Below, piece by piece: positions 46,842 to 59,103 of a stretch of 64,000 nt of DNA (positions are counted from its first letter, which is position 1; each line of letters starts with the position of its first letter). The stretch is from Orobanche coerulescens (Eukaryota; Streptophyta; Magnoliopsida; Lamiales; Orobanchaceae), in assembly GCA_033398695.1 (NCBI GenBank), contig CM065814.1, positions 83,222,358 to 83,286,357 of the forward strand. The letters run 5' to 3'. Both the position numbers and the translations under genes were made by a program. Below the pieces are notes generated by a model. It was not told the origin of the DNA. It saw only the letters and a program-made list of their open reading frames with translations, and ran no database searches.

Positions 46842-49298
46842 GTTCGCTTTTCGCAAACTCCATTTGGACTCCGCCCCGTTCATCGAACCGTTAATATGCG
46901 TTTTAAAATTTTGACCATTGGTCTTTAACGATTCAATTTTCGGTTCGGACACCAAATGTTGTTTGCGAAAAGGTTTTGACACAAACAACTTCCCGAAGCA
47001 CCCATTTTTCTCATGATTTGGCCTCCGTTTTACGTCTGGCTTATTTTCCTCTTTCGCGAACGAACTTAGGACAGAATGAGACTTTTCCGATTGTGGCTGA
47101 ACGGATGGCGACATCTTCAAATGCTTAATACAAGCGACTTGCTCTTTGTTAGGCGTTGAGGCGGTGAAACAGTTCGACTTTCCGACCGACGAGTCTTCCG
47201 GTGTGTGTCTTTCGCAACGGTATCCACACTATCAATTTTTGAGCTCTTCTCAACACCACCTGGACATGGAAAAGATTTAAACACTTGGAACGTGACATGC
47301 TCGTCTTGAACCCTTAGAGTTAGTTCCCCTTTTTCCACATCTATAAGAGTTCGGCCGGTCGCTAAGAATGGTCTTCCCAAAATAATTGGGATATCTTGAT
47401 CTTTCTCCATGTCGAGCACAATAAAATCGGCTGGAAATATGAACTTATCAACCTTTACTAACACATCCTCTATCACTCCCCTTGGATATTTGATCGATCG
47501 ATCCACTAATTGTAAGGAGATAGTCGTCGGTTTCGCTTCTCCAATTCCAAGTTTCTTGAAGATAGACAAAGGCATGAGATTAACACTAGCGCCGAGATCG
47601 CACAGTGCCCTTTCAAAAGTCAGATTTCCCATCGTGCAAGGTATATTAAAACTTACTGGATCCTTAAATTTTGGTGGAAGCTTTTTCTGAAGGATTGCGC
47701 TGCACTCCTCCGTCAAGGCGACTATCTCAAACTCCTCGAGCTTTCTTTTCTTTGACAAGATCTCCTTCATGAATTTAACGTAACTCGGCATTTGCTCCAA
47801 TGCATCAGCGAATGGAATATTTATGTGAAGCTTTTTGAAAGTATCGAGAAACTTGGAGAATTGCTTGTCCGCCTTTTTGTGTTGTAACCGCTGCGGAAAT
47901 GGGATGGGTGGTACATATGCCTTCGGATTATCCGGAAACGTTATCGAGGGTCTCCAATCTTATGATTCCTCCGTCGCTGAATTTTTCTTCTCCTCAATTT
48001 CACTTCTCTTTTCACTCCTCTCATTTGGTCACACACCTCCTTCCCGCTTCTCAAACTGATCGCATTTAGACTTTCTCTAGGATTTGTCTCGGTCGTACTT
48101 GGCAATGCTCCCTCCGGGCGGGCTGTCAACACATTAGCAATCTGGCCCAGTTGGACTTCCAAGTTGCGAATGGAAGCGGAATGATTTTGCAATGTTGCTT
48201 CTGTACGGGTCATGAATTAACTCGTATTCGCTGCCAATTTCGCAATTGCTTCCTCGAGAGAAACTTTTGGAGCGGGAGGAGGCTGTTGTTGGTTTTGAGC
48301 GAACGGAGGCTGGTTCGAGCTCTGTCCGTTTCTCCATGAGAAGTTGGGATGATTACGCCATCCCGGATTATACGTGTTGGAGTACGAATTATTTTGCCGG
48401 TTCCCATTTCCTACGAACTGAGCTTGTTCAATTGGGGGCTGCTCGAACGGGTTTCCGACTTGGCACTCCGCGCTAGGGTGAGATCCGTTACACCAATTGC
48501 AAGACTCAATGGTAACGGGGAAAGGAGCATGCGAAAATGCTTGAAGCTGCTGCGTTAGTGCTGCGACTTGGGCTGACAATGTAGAGATTGGATCATTATT
48601 TGAGATCTCCATAACTCGCTTCAGATTTACTCTTTCGGTCGGCCATTGATATGCATTTGCGGCCATAGCTTCCAACAAAGAATGTGCTTCAGCCATAGTT
48701 TTTCCCATTAAGGCTCCTCCAGCTGCTGCATCCACGAGAGTGCGTGTAGAAGCACTCAAACCATTATAGAACGTCTGAATCTGAAGCCAGTCCGGAAGGC
48801 CGTGATGTGGGCCCACGCCTTGTGAAGCGACTCCATATCGTATTGACCAAAAGTGGTAATTTCATTCCGTAACCTCGCCGTCTTCAAAGGTGGGAAGAAT
48901 TTAGCAAGGAAGGATTGTGCTAATTCCGCCCATGTCGTGATCGAGCCCGGCGGTAAAGAATTCAGCCAAAATTTGGCTTTGTCCCTCAAAGAGAAAGGGA
49001 AAAGCCGTAATCGGATAGCATCATCGGTGACACCATTGTTCTTGAACGTGTCACAAATCTCGGGAAACGACGCAATGTGTGCGTTGGGGTCATCATTCGG
49101 CAATCCACAGAACTGGCTCGCTTGCACCATCTGAATAATTGCAGGCTTGATTTCGAAATTGTTTGCCTGGATGGTGGGACGCCGAATCCCCAAAAAATTT
49201 GCATTGATTTGCGGCATAGCATAATCTCAAAGTGCTAGTGCCGGTTGAACTTGCTGAACAGGATTATCACCTCCATGATTTTCGATATTATTGGCCAT
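46842..49298 (-). pseudogene. Athila gag-protease, degenerate
   Basis: ATG at 49298 (MANNIENHGG), then a stop near 49226 and MPQINANFLGI. The capsid domain has NDDPNAHIASFPEICDTFK, LFPFSLRDKAKFWL and FLAKFFPP. A frameshift near 48810 leads to GLPDWLQIQTFYNGL. Further on are a C-x2-C...H knuckle remnant (CNWCNGSHPSAEC), ISLRSGKE, a second frame change near 47940, and protease ALCDLGASVNLMPLSIF (about 47600) with IILGRPFLATGRTLID. After protease come about 150 low-complexity codons, then a stop at about 46842. No RT motif follows. Confidence 0.88.
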
Positions 49299-49521
49299 GG
49301 TGGCTGTGGTCGGTGACTCTCGTTTCTCTTTTTTGTTTCTTCGAAGAGTGCGCTCGAGTTCGGTATCCAAAGGTAGTAGGCCTTCGTTACCGAATTTTCT
49401 CATGCACTACCCGAAAGATCCTGAAAGGAAGAACAAGTAAAATAAAATAAAATACATGAAAATAAAAAAAAAATGTCCAAACTAAGACTAGAAATACTGA
49501 AATCGATATTAGTAAAAATCA

Positions 49522-49540
49522 GTCCCCGACAATGGCGCCA
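49522..49540 (-). other. Athila primer-binding site (tRNA-Asp type)
   Basis: Minus strand TGGCGCCATTGTCGGGGAC lies six bases inside the 5' LTR. This is the tRNA-Asp primer site usual for Athila/Tat elements. Confidence 0.88.
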
Positions 49541-49546
49541 AAAACT

Positions 49547-50841
49547 TGTTGCGATATTTCGTTAACGCAAGTGCACGTTATTGTTGACAAGTAATAAAGT
49601 GATGAGTGAGTATCGTTCCCACAAGGACTGAATCACTAAGTACCGATTTTTGTGTATTCTAATTTTATTTGAACAATCGAAAATTGGGTTGCAATATATA
49701 ACTAAATAAAATCAATAAAAGAGCTAACAGAATAAACGATCGCTTGAAGAAGGAAAATCAAATGATGAATAAGTCTAGGATTCTGAGTCCACCTTAGTTT
49801 ATCAGAATTTACTCTCGATTATCTGAAGTTAATGATTTCCCCAATTTATTGAAGGCGAAGATTGCTAATATACTCTACCGCCTCTCCCGAGGTCAATAGA
49901 TTTTTCTAAAGGCGAATAACGCACTCTATCCCTAGGTGAATTAATTCGTCAATAGGCAAAAAGCACAAAATCCTCAAAAGGCCACGTAGTTCCTATGAGT
50001 ATATTCCTATCTCACAAGATAAAACGGTCCTCACCAATAGTTCCTCACCAACTTTCCTCTCCCGATTCGAGTAAGGTAATTAAAGCAATTCAATTATTGG
50101 CCAGACAATTGAAAGCATTAAAATTGATTGGGAAAACTCAATAGAGGGAATTAAATAGATAATCAATAGCAAATCCGTCAAAACTTAGGTTTCATCAAAA
50201 TCCTAGAACAATGGTTTTAGCCTGACATGCTAAATAATAAAAATACAGAATTAATGAATGAAAGCATTAAAAATCAAACGCAGATGAAGAGCTCGGATTC
50301 CTCCGTTCTTCTGGCTTCCGCCCTCTGCTATTGCTGTCTTCTGCTTATCTTCCTTCAAGATTTTCCCCCGATCAAAGATGATTAATTAGGGTCTTAAACC
50401 CTTATTTATAGCTCCCAATGACCTCAAATCGCGTCGTGTGATTAGGTCGAGAAGCGGCTTCAAAAGCGGCCCAAACCGCGCGGAGCACACCAAAACCGCC
50501 ACATGTGCCGCGGCTCACTTAATCTGTGCGCGGCACATGGCGTGCGAATAAAAACCTAGGCGTGACTTTCTTCTAGGCGCGGCTCACAGTGCAGGCCGCG
50601 GCACGCAGTCTGATTACTCTGGTGCCCAATGGTCCTCTTTGTGTGCCGCGGCCCACTTGCCTTGTGCCGCGGCCCCAGGCCAAAAATCGCCGTTTTCGCC
50701 CGTTTTGCCTCGTTTTAGCTTCCGGACTCCAATCTCCTGTCAAACATACGAGAATAAGGCATTAAAAGCTCATTTATGCAAATTTACTCACCAAAATAAT
50801 ACAAGATAATGATAAATAAGCGTATAAAAATATGCCTAACA
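49547..50841 (-). repeat. Athila LTR, right copy (5' LTR)
   Basis: Matches 36800-38073 with scattered differences concentrated in the GTGCCGCGGC array (50500-50680). TATA (minus) is at about 50401-50412. Confidence 0.9.
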
Positions 50842-52680
50842 AAGAGATAAAGTGTTCATGCCGTGACTGCAGGAATCTGAGAACACATCCCAGAGATGAG
50901 GTATATTATCATATTATGGTTAAGGGTTTTCGGCATGGTTATACTAATTGGGTGCATCATGGTGAACGATCAAAATATATTGATCAAGTTGTGAATGCTT
51001 CTGAAGAAAGAACTGAAAATGATATGGAAGGGTTATTGCGTGATGTATTTGTTAAAAGTATCCAAACTTTGCCACAAATTGTCGTAATGTTCGATTGGGT
51101 CTAGCAACAGATGGTTTTAATCCATTTGGGTCAATGAGCAGTTCCCGCATCACTTGGCCAGTTCTTCTCGTTCCTTATAATTTACCTCCCATAAGGTGTA
51201 TGAAACAAACATCAATTATTTTATCTACACTTGTTGATGGTCCTCGAAGTCCAGGAAATGATATTGATGTCTATTTTCAGCCCTTGATTGATGAACTTCA
51301 AGAGTTATGGATTCTTGGGGTTCCTACATATGACGCAGTAGATAAAGGTATGTTCCAGTTACGTGCTGCGCTATTTTGGACTATAATTGACTTTCCTGCT
51401 TATGCTATGTTGTCGGGTTTGAGCACGAAGGGTGTATATTCATGCCCTTGTTGTAACAAAAACTGTCAATCTCGTTGGCTAAATAATGGGGGTAAGTTTT
51501 GCTATATGGGGAATCGTAGGTTTCTTCCAAGTAATCATAAGTATCGTAGAGATCCTACTCATTTTGATGGTTCTGTCGAGAATGCTCTTAAACCTAAAAG
51601 ATTATTAGGTTCAGAGATATTAGAGCAGTTAGATGGCATGCCAAATAACTTTGGAAAGTATGCTGCCCAAAAAGTAGGGAAAAAGATGAAATTGAAAGAA
51701 GTCAGTTAAGCTGATACTTCAGAATGCAAATACAATTGGAAGAAGGTTAACATTTCTTTCAATTACCTGACTGGAATGAAAATCTTGTTCCCCATAACCT
51801 TGATATCATGCACATAGAGAAGAATTTTTTGGAGAATATCTTATGGACTTTGCTTGGTGTTGCTGATAAAACAAAAGATAATCTTAAATCAAGATATGAT
51901 CTCGAAGAGCTGGGCATTCGGAAGTCACAACATCCTCAGAAAAAAGGTGATAAAATTTATCTACCCCCTTCTTGTTTCACATTGAACAAGAATGAGAAAG
52001 ATATTTTTTTGAAGGTCTTGAAGAATACCAGGGTACTAGATGGGTATGCATCAAATATATCAAAATGTGTCAATTTAGCCCAGCGAAACATATCTGGTCA
52101 CAAGAGTCATGATTGTCACATTCTAATGCAACAGCTACTGCCAATTTCTTTGAGAAGATGAGCTCCTAAACATGTCTGCAACTTACTAATTGGCCTATGT
52201 GATGTTTTCAAGCAATCGAAAGTTCACAGTGAAGAAGAATTTGAAGATTTGGAGAGTCAATTTGTATTGGTGCTTTGTGATTTGGAAAAAATATTTCCAC
52301 CTTCAATTTTCGATGTCATCGAGCATTTACCAATCCACTTGCCAGAAGAGGCAAAACTTGCTGGTCCTGTTCAATTTCATTTGATGTATCCAATTGAGAG
52401 GTAATACTTAATATTTATTTAAATTACATTCATATTATGTGGTCCCAATGAGGAGATAACAATATTTTTATTGTTTAGGTATTTGTGGACATTGAAAAAT
52501 TATGTTCGCTCTCGTAGTCACCCAGAGGGATCAATAGCTGAGGGATATCTTGCCGAGGAGTGTATGAAATTTTGTTCAATGTATTTAAGTGATGTTGAAT
52601 CAAAGTTGAATACACCAAGTAGATATTAGGAGTATGACCTCGAATGCCACTCAGAGGATGTTGAGTGAGGGCATTGTACT
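50842..52680 (+). pseudogene. CACTA TNP2 transposase, main part, internally deleted
   Basis: It resumes the frame of 36689-36799 with CSCRDCRNLRTHPRDEV and VKGFRHGYTNWVHHGE (transposase-associated domain). About 200 residues are missing between IQTLPQ (about 51080) and RLGLATDGFNPFG, with a frame change. The TNP2 core follows: LVPYNLPP, GPRSPGNDIDVYFQPLIDEL, DFPAYAMLSG and CPCCNKNCQSRWL. After another frameshift come HNLDIMHIEKNFLENILWTLL, KSHDCHILMQQLLP, then (frame change) HLPIHLPEEAKLAGPVQFH. An intron lies at 52401-52478 (GT-AG), then HPEGSIAEGYLAEECMKF and a stop near 52628. The C-terminus is cut by copia 2. Confidence 0.88.
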
Positions 52681-54588
52681 TGTTATTATGTAAATCATTA
52701 ATATAAGGCAATGGATGTTTCTTTATTTACTGGTAGTTACCGGCGTTCCTAACTCGCAAATATATATATAGAAACTAGTCCATGTATTTGAGAGAAAAAC
52801 ATTTCACTCCTTATTGGATAAAGGGATCGGCACTGGAAAGGTTTATAGCCCAAATACTTAATCGTTCACAAGTCAATGAAACTTGACTGGGCGTTAAGTT
52901 TATGTGAAGACTTGTATGACGTGTTCTTTGACGTGGAGAGTGCCTATCGAACATTAATGGTTAGTGGGAGCACATGTTATAGGTATGCTAATTGGATTAG
53001 TATACTCGAACCGACACACCCTTGAATCGTCACACGGATTTCACTCCGGGACAGTCAATGACGGAATGGAAAGGTTATGATAGGTATTCGTGAATCTTCG
53101 ACTTGAGGATTTAATAGGGATGTGCTTGTGACGTCAAGATTTTCATTAGAGTAGTTCGACCCTATAAACCGGAAGGCGGGGGCCAACCTCGACGTGCGTC
53201 TTGACGGGCAAGTAGCAGATCCTACTGAATACCAAGATAGAATTCTTTCTCCTGTTAGTGAACGGGTTATATGTCCTATGCGGTTATTGGCAGATGAGAT
53301 CATAAGTATTTGGCCAAAGCATTGGAGCTAGTTGTATTGGATACACGAGAGCTCGATGATCTCGATTTGCATTAACACATGCATAGCGTCAAGTACAGAT
53401 AGGGTTTGACTGATCGTGACCCTATAACTTGATCGGGACATTTGAAAGAAGTGTTTGTACGTATACTGGTATTCACGACAGAATGGTTCTTGAATGATCT
53501 CAATCATTCGTTCTCAGTTGGGGTACAATGTAGGCCGCCAGGCTGGCTAGGTGGTGCTACTACTCTTTGGTTCCTCCCATTGCTGACTGAGATGGACCTA
53601 TCGAGTCGCGAAATATGAATGACGACGGAATGAATCGAGCTTATTCTCTCATTATGAATATTAGATATTGGATATCTAATTTTAGGACATTGGATGTCTA
53701 AATTGATTTATTGGATAAATTAATTTACAACCAAATGAATTAAATAAATTACTAGGTGATTAATTTAATTTATAGACATAGTTATTTCTTGGAGAAATTA
53801 ATTAGGTTATATTCTATTTGATATAATTAATTAATTGATATAAATACATGAGATCGGGATTGGAGTTTATCTGTTTGGACTCACGGGAGTCCGAAATGGA
53901 CCGAACTCTTGTTACCCATCTAGATGCCCCCCCTTATTTTCCACCTAATGTGGTGGAAGACTTCATGATTTAATATCATGAAGTGTTTTTTCTTAGGGGA
54001 CATGAAATCACCTTTTATATTATAAAAGTGATTTGATAAGATTGATTGAAAAATAAAAAGGGAAGGAAGACTAACTCTCACTTACTCATGCCATTCCATC
54101 CGTAAGTTAGAGAGAGAAAATAATTTTTCTCAAGTCTTCTTCATCTTCTTCACTTTGTTCTTGAGTTCTCTTGGAGAAAATTCAAGATTAATAGAGAGAT
54201 AGTGAGTTATACACTTAGAGTGTTATAATCACAATTGAAAGCTTCATCATCCTAGCTCTAGCCGTATCCTTGGAGGATAGCAAGGTGATCGTAATTCCAT
54301 TCATTTCTCCGACGCGTGGCAAGTAGGGACGCGGTACTTTGGGCGTTGGATCATCCAAGAGCTTGGAGTGGATTGGATCGTAGGGAAATCAACTAAAGCT
54401 TGGGGAATAGCTCAATAGAAGGACACCATTTAAATCAATGGACTACAAGGGTATGTTTCTCGTATCTCTTGTGTTTCGTATTCTATTTGTATATACGTAG
54501 CTCGATCGATCCTCGTAGGGATTCAAATCGAATTAATTTTCATTTTACCGCTTCTGCTGGCCTTTGTTTTAGGCACTAAATCCTAACA
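52681..54588 (+). repeat. 5' LTR of copia 2
   Basis: Proposed TGTTATTATG (52681) to AAATCCTAACA (54588), 1908 bp. The right edge is firm because a primer site follows; the left edge is where TNP2 similarity stops and is less certain. A TATA-like TTTTATATTATAAAAG lies near 54012-54030. Confidence 0.65.
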
Positions 54589-54589
54589 G

Positions 54590-54601
54590 TGGTATCGGAG
54601 C
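54590..54601 (+). other. Primer-binding site of copia 2
   Basis: TGGTATCGGAGC, one base off the initiator tRNA-Met type; identical to the primer site of element D. Confidence 0.85.
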
Positions 54602-54892
54602 ATAGGTCTTGCGATCGTATATACGATATTTGGCATTTGGAATGCTTGATTATAAGGTGAATTATTTGGAATCATTTATATTCATAATCGTGGTGTATGT
54701 TTTTCGTTCGTTGTAGTTGTATTTTACGTAAGTTTATGTCTAAATATAAATCTTTAATTTATGGGAAATGTGATTTATATTATAGATATGAAAGTCGGAA
54801 AATATTGATATTGGATATCTGGTCGAAAATCTAGCCCCGAATCGTCGTCGGACGACTTTTCGGACAAGGAGCATGAAGCTGCCGGGCTGACC

Positions 54893-55160
54893 CGACCGTG
54901 TCTGGTGACACGGGACGTGCCAGGCAGCCAGTCTCGGAAGACTGTCGGGATGACCCGAGCGTGCCATTCGGCACGGGCCGTGTCTGGCAGGCAGACTGTC
55001 AAGACAACCCGACCGTGTCATTTGACACGGCCGAGTCTGGCAGGCCACCTTTGGAAGCTTTCGGGGTAACCCAATCGTGCCATGCGGCACGGGTCGTGTT
55101 TGGACGGCAGACTGTCGAGGATGACTCGACCGTGCCAATCGGCACATGCCGTGTCCGGCA
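54893..55160 (+). repeat. Five tandem CGTG(T/C)C-N4-G(A/G)CACG hairpin units in copia 2 leader
   Basis: Stems start at 54897, 54960, 55014, 55076 and 55131 (54-63 bp spacing). Units alternate CGTGTC/GACACG with CGTGCC/GGCACG, so paired positions change together. Loops are TGGT, ATTC, ATTT, ATGC and AATC. It lies 300 nt downstream of the primer site, in the leader. Confidence 0.8.
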
Positions 55161-55179
55161 AGCAGTTTCGCCCTGGCTC

Positions 55180-56402
55180 GATTTTTTCGTGTATTCCAGA
55201 AAATTAATCTCCCGCATGTTAAATTTGATTTATTATGATTAAAATGATTTATGGTATTTCATTTTATAAGGAAAATTTGATTAATTAGAATATTTGTGAG
55301 TGGCCAAATACTTTGAACGTTTTCATATTACCGATTGTGTGAATTGATTGGATCGATTCTATTGATTGATTATATGTTGATTGGATAAATGCTTTTGAAT
55401 GCAATCTACGCAATCCGTTTATATAGTATTTATTGGATGAATGCTTTTGAATGGGGATGTGGTTCATGGACTTAGTTTTGAATCGTTCGATTTTATTCGA
55501 TTGGGTTATAAAGGCCATTTTGAGCCTATTTATTTTATTAGAAATATTTGTATCTAGGATGCAATTTTTTCAATGTTAAATTTATATGTAATGACGAAGA
55601 CCGGAGGAAGGTCCGTTTCGAGAAGACGAATATTCAAGACGAAGACTTGTAATTAGATTACGAAGTTTTTATTTCTAGGAACAGTCCATGAACTACATGT
55701 TGGTAGTAACTAGGTTGTGAATGGTTGTTCATATTGTATGAATGTTATAGACATGCTTAAATGAATTAATGTGCAAAATGTAACATTAATCGCGAAAATT
55801 CTCCCACGACATATTATTAAGTTCATAAGGTGTCAAGGTTTTCCTGCCCTCCATCGAGCTTTCGGGAAATTGAAATCCAAACCGGATGTGCTATGCTTCC
55901 AAGTTATCGGGGTAATCGTTCGGGGAGGATGGATAAATTACCGGGAGCGCATTGGATGCCTTCGGTTGGAATAAATTTTATCCCTAGAAACCTGATAGGT
56001 TGCCGGATAAGATTTAATTGTGAAACTCATTTGCATCGATAGTATAAACTTAACTTGTTCACGAATCATATAAATTGTATAGGTTGAGGGGAGTAAACAA
56101 GGGGAAAAATAAGATCGAATCATCCATTAGATGGGTTGGTGTTGGACACCACTTTATGAAAATTAATAGACTAGAAACCTGTTCGGTTGCCCTCTATTAA
56201 GATTTGTAAAGAACTCGATCACCACTATGAAGTAGAGCGAATGATACTTCCGGATTTCACATGAAAGTGTGTTATTCCTATAAAAATAGTGGGAGCTGGG
56301 TAACGAGAATAGAAAAGACCTTAATTCTATACTTAAATCATAATTGAGCAAGTCACTAATTAATTAGTCGTATTTAATATAGACATAACTTTCAATATGA
56401 CA
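55180..56402 (+). other. Copia 2 leader, remaining part
   Basis: A/T-rich non-coding DNA between hairpin repeats and gag; ATTGATTGGAT-like words recur at 55325-55440. Confidence 0.4.
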
Positions 56403-58594
56403 ATGAACCCACTCGCAATTCTACTCGAAAAGAACATCTTGATTGGACCTAACTTCGTGGATTGGCTCCGCAATCTGATGATAGTCCTCAGTATAGAGGC
56501 ACTGGGATACATCTTGGAGATGGACATTCCGGCGCCTCCCGTGCGGACAAGAGCCAACTAGGAAGAGATTGAAAACCACGAAAAGTGGGTTAAGGATGAC
56601 GTAAAAGTCCGTGCTTACATGATGGCTTCTATGTCTAATGAGCTTCAGAGAGATCATGAGAAAATGACTCCTGCTAGGCAGATTCTATCTCACTTAACCG
56701 AGCTTTATGGTGAGCATAGTCGAATTTCTAGATATGAGATACCCAAGCAACTGTTCGGTGCAAGGATGAAGGAAGGTGAGAAGGTTGGGGATCACATCCT
56801 CAAAATGATATCCATGATCGAGAGATTGGAGGCTCTTGATTTTAAGATGGATACTTCTCTTCAGACCGACCTTATCCTATAGTCTCTCCCTGATTCCTTC
56901 TCACAGTTTGTTATGACCTTCAACTATAATGAGATTACGTGCAAATTAGCTGGGCTAATAAACAAACTGGTGACCGCTCAGTCTGAAATGAAGACTCCGC
57001 GGATGAAGGAGTCTACTTTTGTGATTTCTTCTGGATCTCGTAGGTCCAAGAATAAGAAGAAAAAGACCAAGAAGAAGATGGGACCACAAGTCAAGGACCT
57101 TAAGGGTAAGGGTAAGGCCCCGATGGTTCCAAAGAGCAAGAAGAAGGGCGCTTGTCTCAAGTGCGGTGAGCTACGCCACTGGGCTAGAGACTGTCCGATT
57201 CTTCATGGAACTTTAGGTACAGAACTTTTAGTTTTGGAAACAAATTGTTCTGCTACTGTATTTTCTACTTCTTGGATACTGGATTCAAGTGCTAGTTCTT
57301 ATATTTGTACCGTGAATCAGGATCTGGAACAAAGTAGGAAACTTGGAGCTGGGGAAGTGATGATCACTGTCGAAGCGGGCATAGTGTCGAGGCAACTGAC
57401 ATAGGATCACTTCTTTTTGGTTTAGAATCCGATTTTGTTCTGACTTTAGAAGATGTACTTGTTTTGTCCAAGGGGCATAAAAACATTGTATCCATTCCGG
57501 TCATGGATCGGAAAGGGTTTTCATTTTACATTGGTGATGGTTCCTGCAAAATTTATTTTAGAAATAAACTAGTGGGTACAGCTACATTGTTAAATGGACT
57601 GTATCATATAAACCTCAGTAATAAAGTCGTTGTGAATACTATGACTAGGAAGCGTGGTAGAGATGAAATTAATCAAGTTTTGAAATGGCATATTAGACTT
57701 GGTCATGTTGGTCAGACCAAGGTTTACAAAATGGAAAAAATGGACTTATGGGTCCATTGAGATCGGATCCTTTCCTACTTGTGAATCTTGCCTTAAAGGC
57801 AAAATGTATAAGTCCCCCTTCACAGGGACTTTTGAAAGAGCCGCTGATAAACTAGGATTAATCCATACCGACGTATGTGGTGCTTTGGAAGCAGCACGTG
57901 ATGGATATCAATATTTTATTACGTTTACAGATGATCATACTAGGTATGGTTATGTATACTTAATGAAACATAAATCCAAGGCCTTTGAGAAATTCCAGGA
58001 ATTTAAGGCCCTAGTCGAGAAACAAACTGGAAATCATATCAAAGCACTTCAGTCGGACCGAGGTAGCGAGTATATGAGTACGGAGTTTGACAAGTTCCTT
58101 AAGGAACATGGAATAGTATCACAACTAACACCTCCATGCACTCCTCAGTTAAATGGTGTGTCAGAAAGAAGGAACCTGACCTTGTTGAACATGGTTCGTT
58201 CCATGCTGGGCTAAACTGACTTACCGATTTACCTGTAGGGGTATGCACTCCTGACTGCTGCATATATCTTGAACAGATGTCCTTCCAAATCCGTTCCTAA
58301 AACTCCACATGAGATGTGGGAGGGCAGGAAACCAAGTCTTAATCACATTAGGATTTGAGGTGTCCCGCCTATGTCAAGAAGACTAAGGTGGACAAGTTGG
58401 AAGCGAGGTCCATGAAAAAACATTTTCATTGGATTCCCATCTGGGACGATGGGTTATCTATTCTACATACCCAAAGATCGAAAGATCGTTGTTGTTTTGC
58501 ATGAACACTTCCTGTAAGATGAGTTCATTCAGGAAGACGGAGCAGGTAGAAATATTTCTTTTGAAGAATACAATGAAACTCCTCAGGAGACAAC
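56403..58594 (+). pseudogene. copia 2 gag-pol (gag, protease, integrase), degenerate
   Basis: ATG at 56403. Gag (UBN2-like: VDWLRNLMIVL, EKVGDHILKMISMIERLE) has stops near 56559 and 56880. A CCHC knuckle follows (CLKCGELRHWARDC). The protease active site is altered (LDSSASSYIC, where DSGA is usual). A frameshift near 57395 leads to LEDVLVLSKGHKNIVS, the pre-integrase IRLGHV and, after a shift near 57745, CESCLKGKM. The integrase core reads HTDVCG, TFTDDHTRYGYVYL, SDRGSEYMS and PQLNGVSERRN, then stops. A decayed SVPKTPHEMWEGRKP block precedes the gypsy insertion. Confidence 0.88.
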
Positions 58595-59103
58595 TGTAAT
58601 ATCCGTACTTTCTATTTTTGGTAATTTCTATTTTTGGTGTATGTTCATTTCAGATGACTCGCTTCTTACTGTGTTGGGGTTCTGGATCTACTTTGTCCTT
58701 GGAGTTTCCCCATTTGGACGAGTTTCAGATATGTTTTTACGTAATTTCATTTTGAGTTATGCTTTGTCGCATGTGCGTTCGTTTCTCGAAAAACTAATTC
58801 GATTTCGCTGTTTATTGGTTTCCATAAGTTCGTATGTTTGAGTTGCTCGTGTTGTGAGTTTTAGATCGTTAACCCGATGTCGTATCGTGAATTCCGGATG
58901 TTTGGGGTCATTATTGTAAATTCCGATTTATCTTGGGCATTGCTGTTGTTATTCGTTTATTCTGACCTCCGGGCGATCGGGGCCATGTGTCGATTATGGT
59001 AACCTTCCCATCAGTAGGAAATCTTTGTATACTCGTTAGTATACCTCTGTACTCTCTGTTTGTTTGTCGTTGAGCCTCATTTTTCTCACAACTGCTGTCT
59101 AGC

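Larger units (their letters stand above)
36800..50841 (-). mobile_element. Athila-type Ty3/gypsy element, RT/integrase-less, with two nested solo LTRs
   Basis: A perfect target duplication, aagag, flanks it (36795-36799 and 50842-50846). The LTRs are 1274 and 1295 bp. A minus-strand primer site complementary to tRNA-Asp lies at 49522-49540. Order on the minus strand: gag and protease (49298 to about 46840), a conserved hairpin, an internal promoter-like array, and ORF2 (45612 to 41940, split by solo LTR G). A non-coding 3' part holding solo LTR F follows. RT, RNase H and integrase are absent. Without nested LTRs the element would be about 9.6 kb. Confidence 0.9.
52681..58594 (+). mobile_element. 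Ty1/copia retrotransposon 2, 5' part
   Basis: LTR 52681-54588, primer site, long leader with hairpin repeats, gag, protease and integrase. It is interrupted by a gypsy LTR at 58595; the RT part would follow beyond the window. It inserted into the CACTA TNP2 remnant. Confidence 0.8.

Noticed and set aside
47409..47690. Plus-strand frames opposite Athila gag and protease
   Set aside because: Shadows of the minus-strand gag-protease, which has clear motifs.
54898..55242. 114-codon open frame in copia 2 leader
   Set aside because: Lies across tandem hairpin repeats in a leader; repeated peptide simply reflects the DNA repeats.
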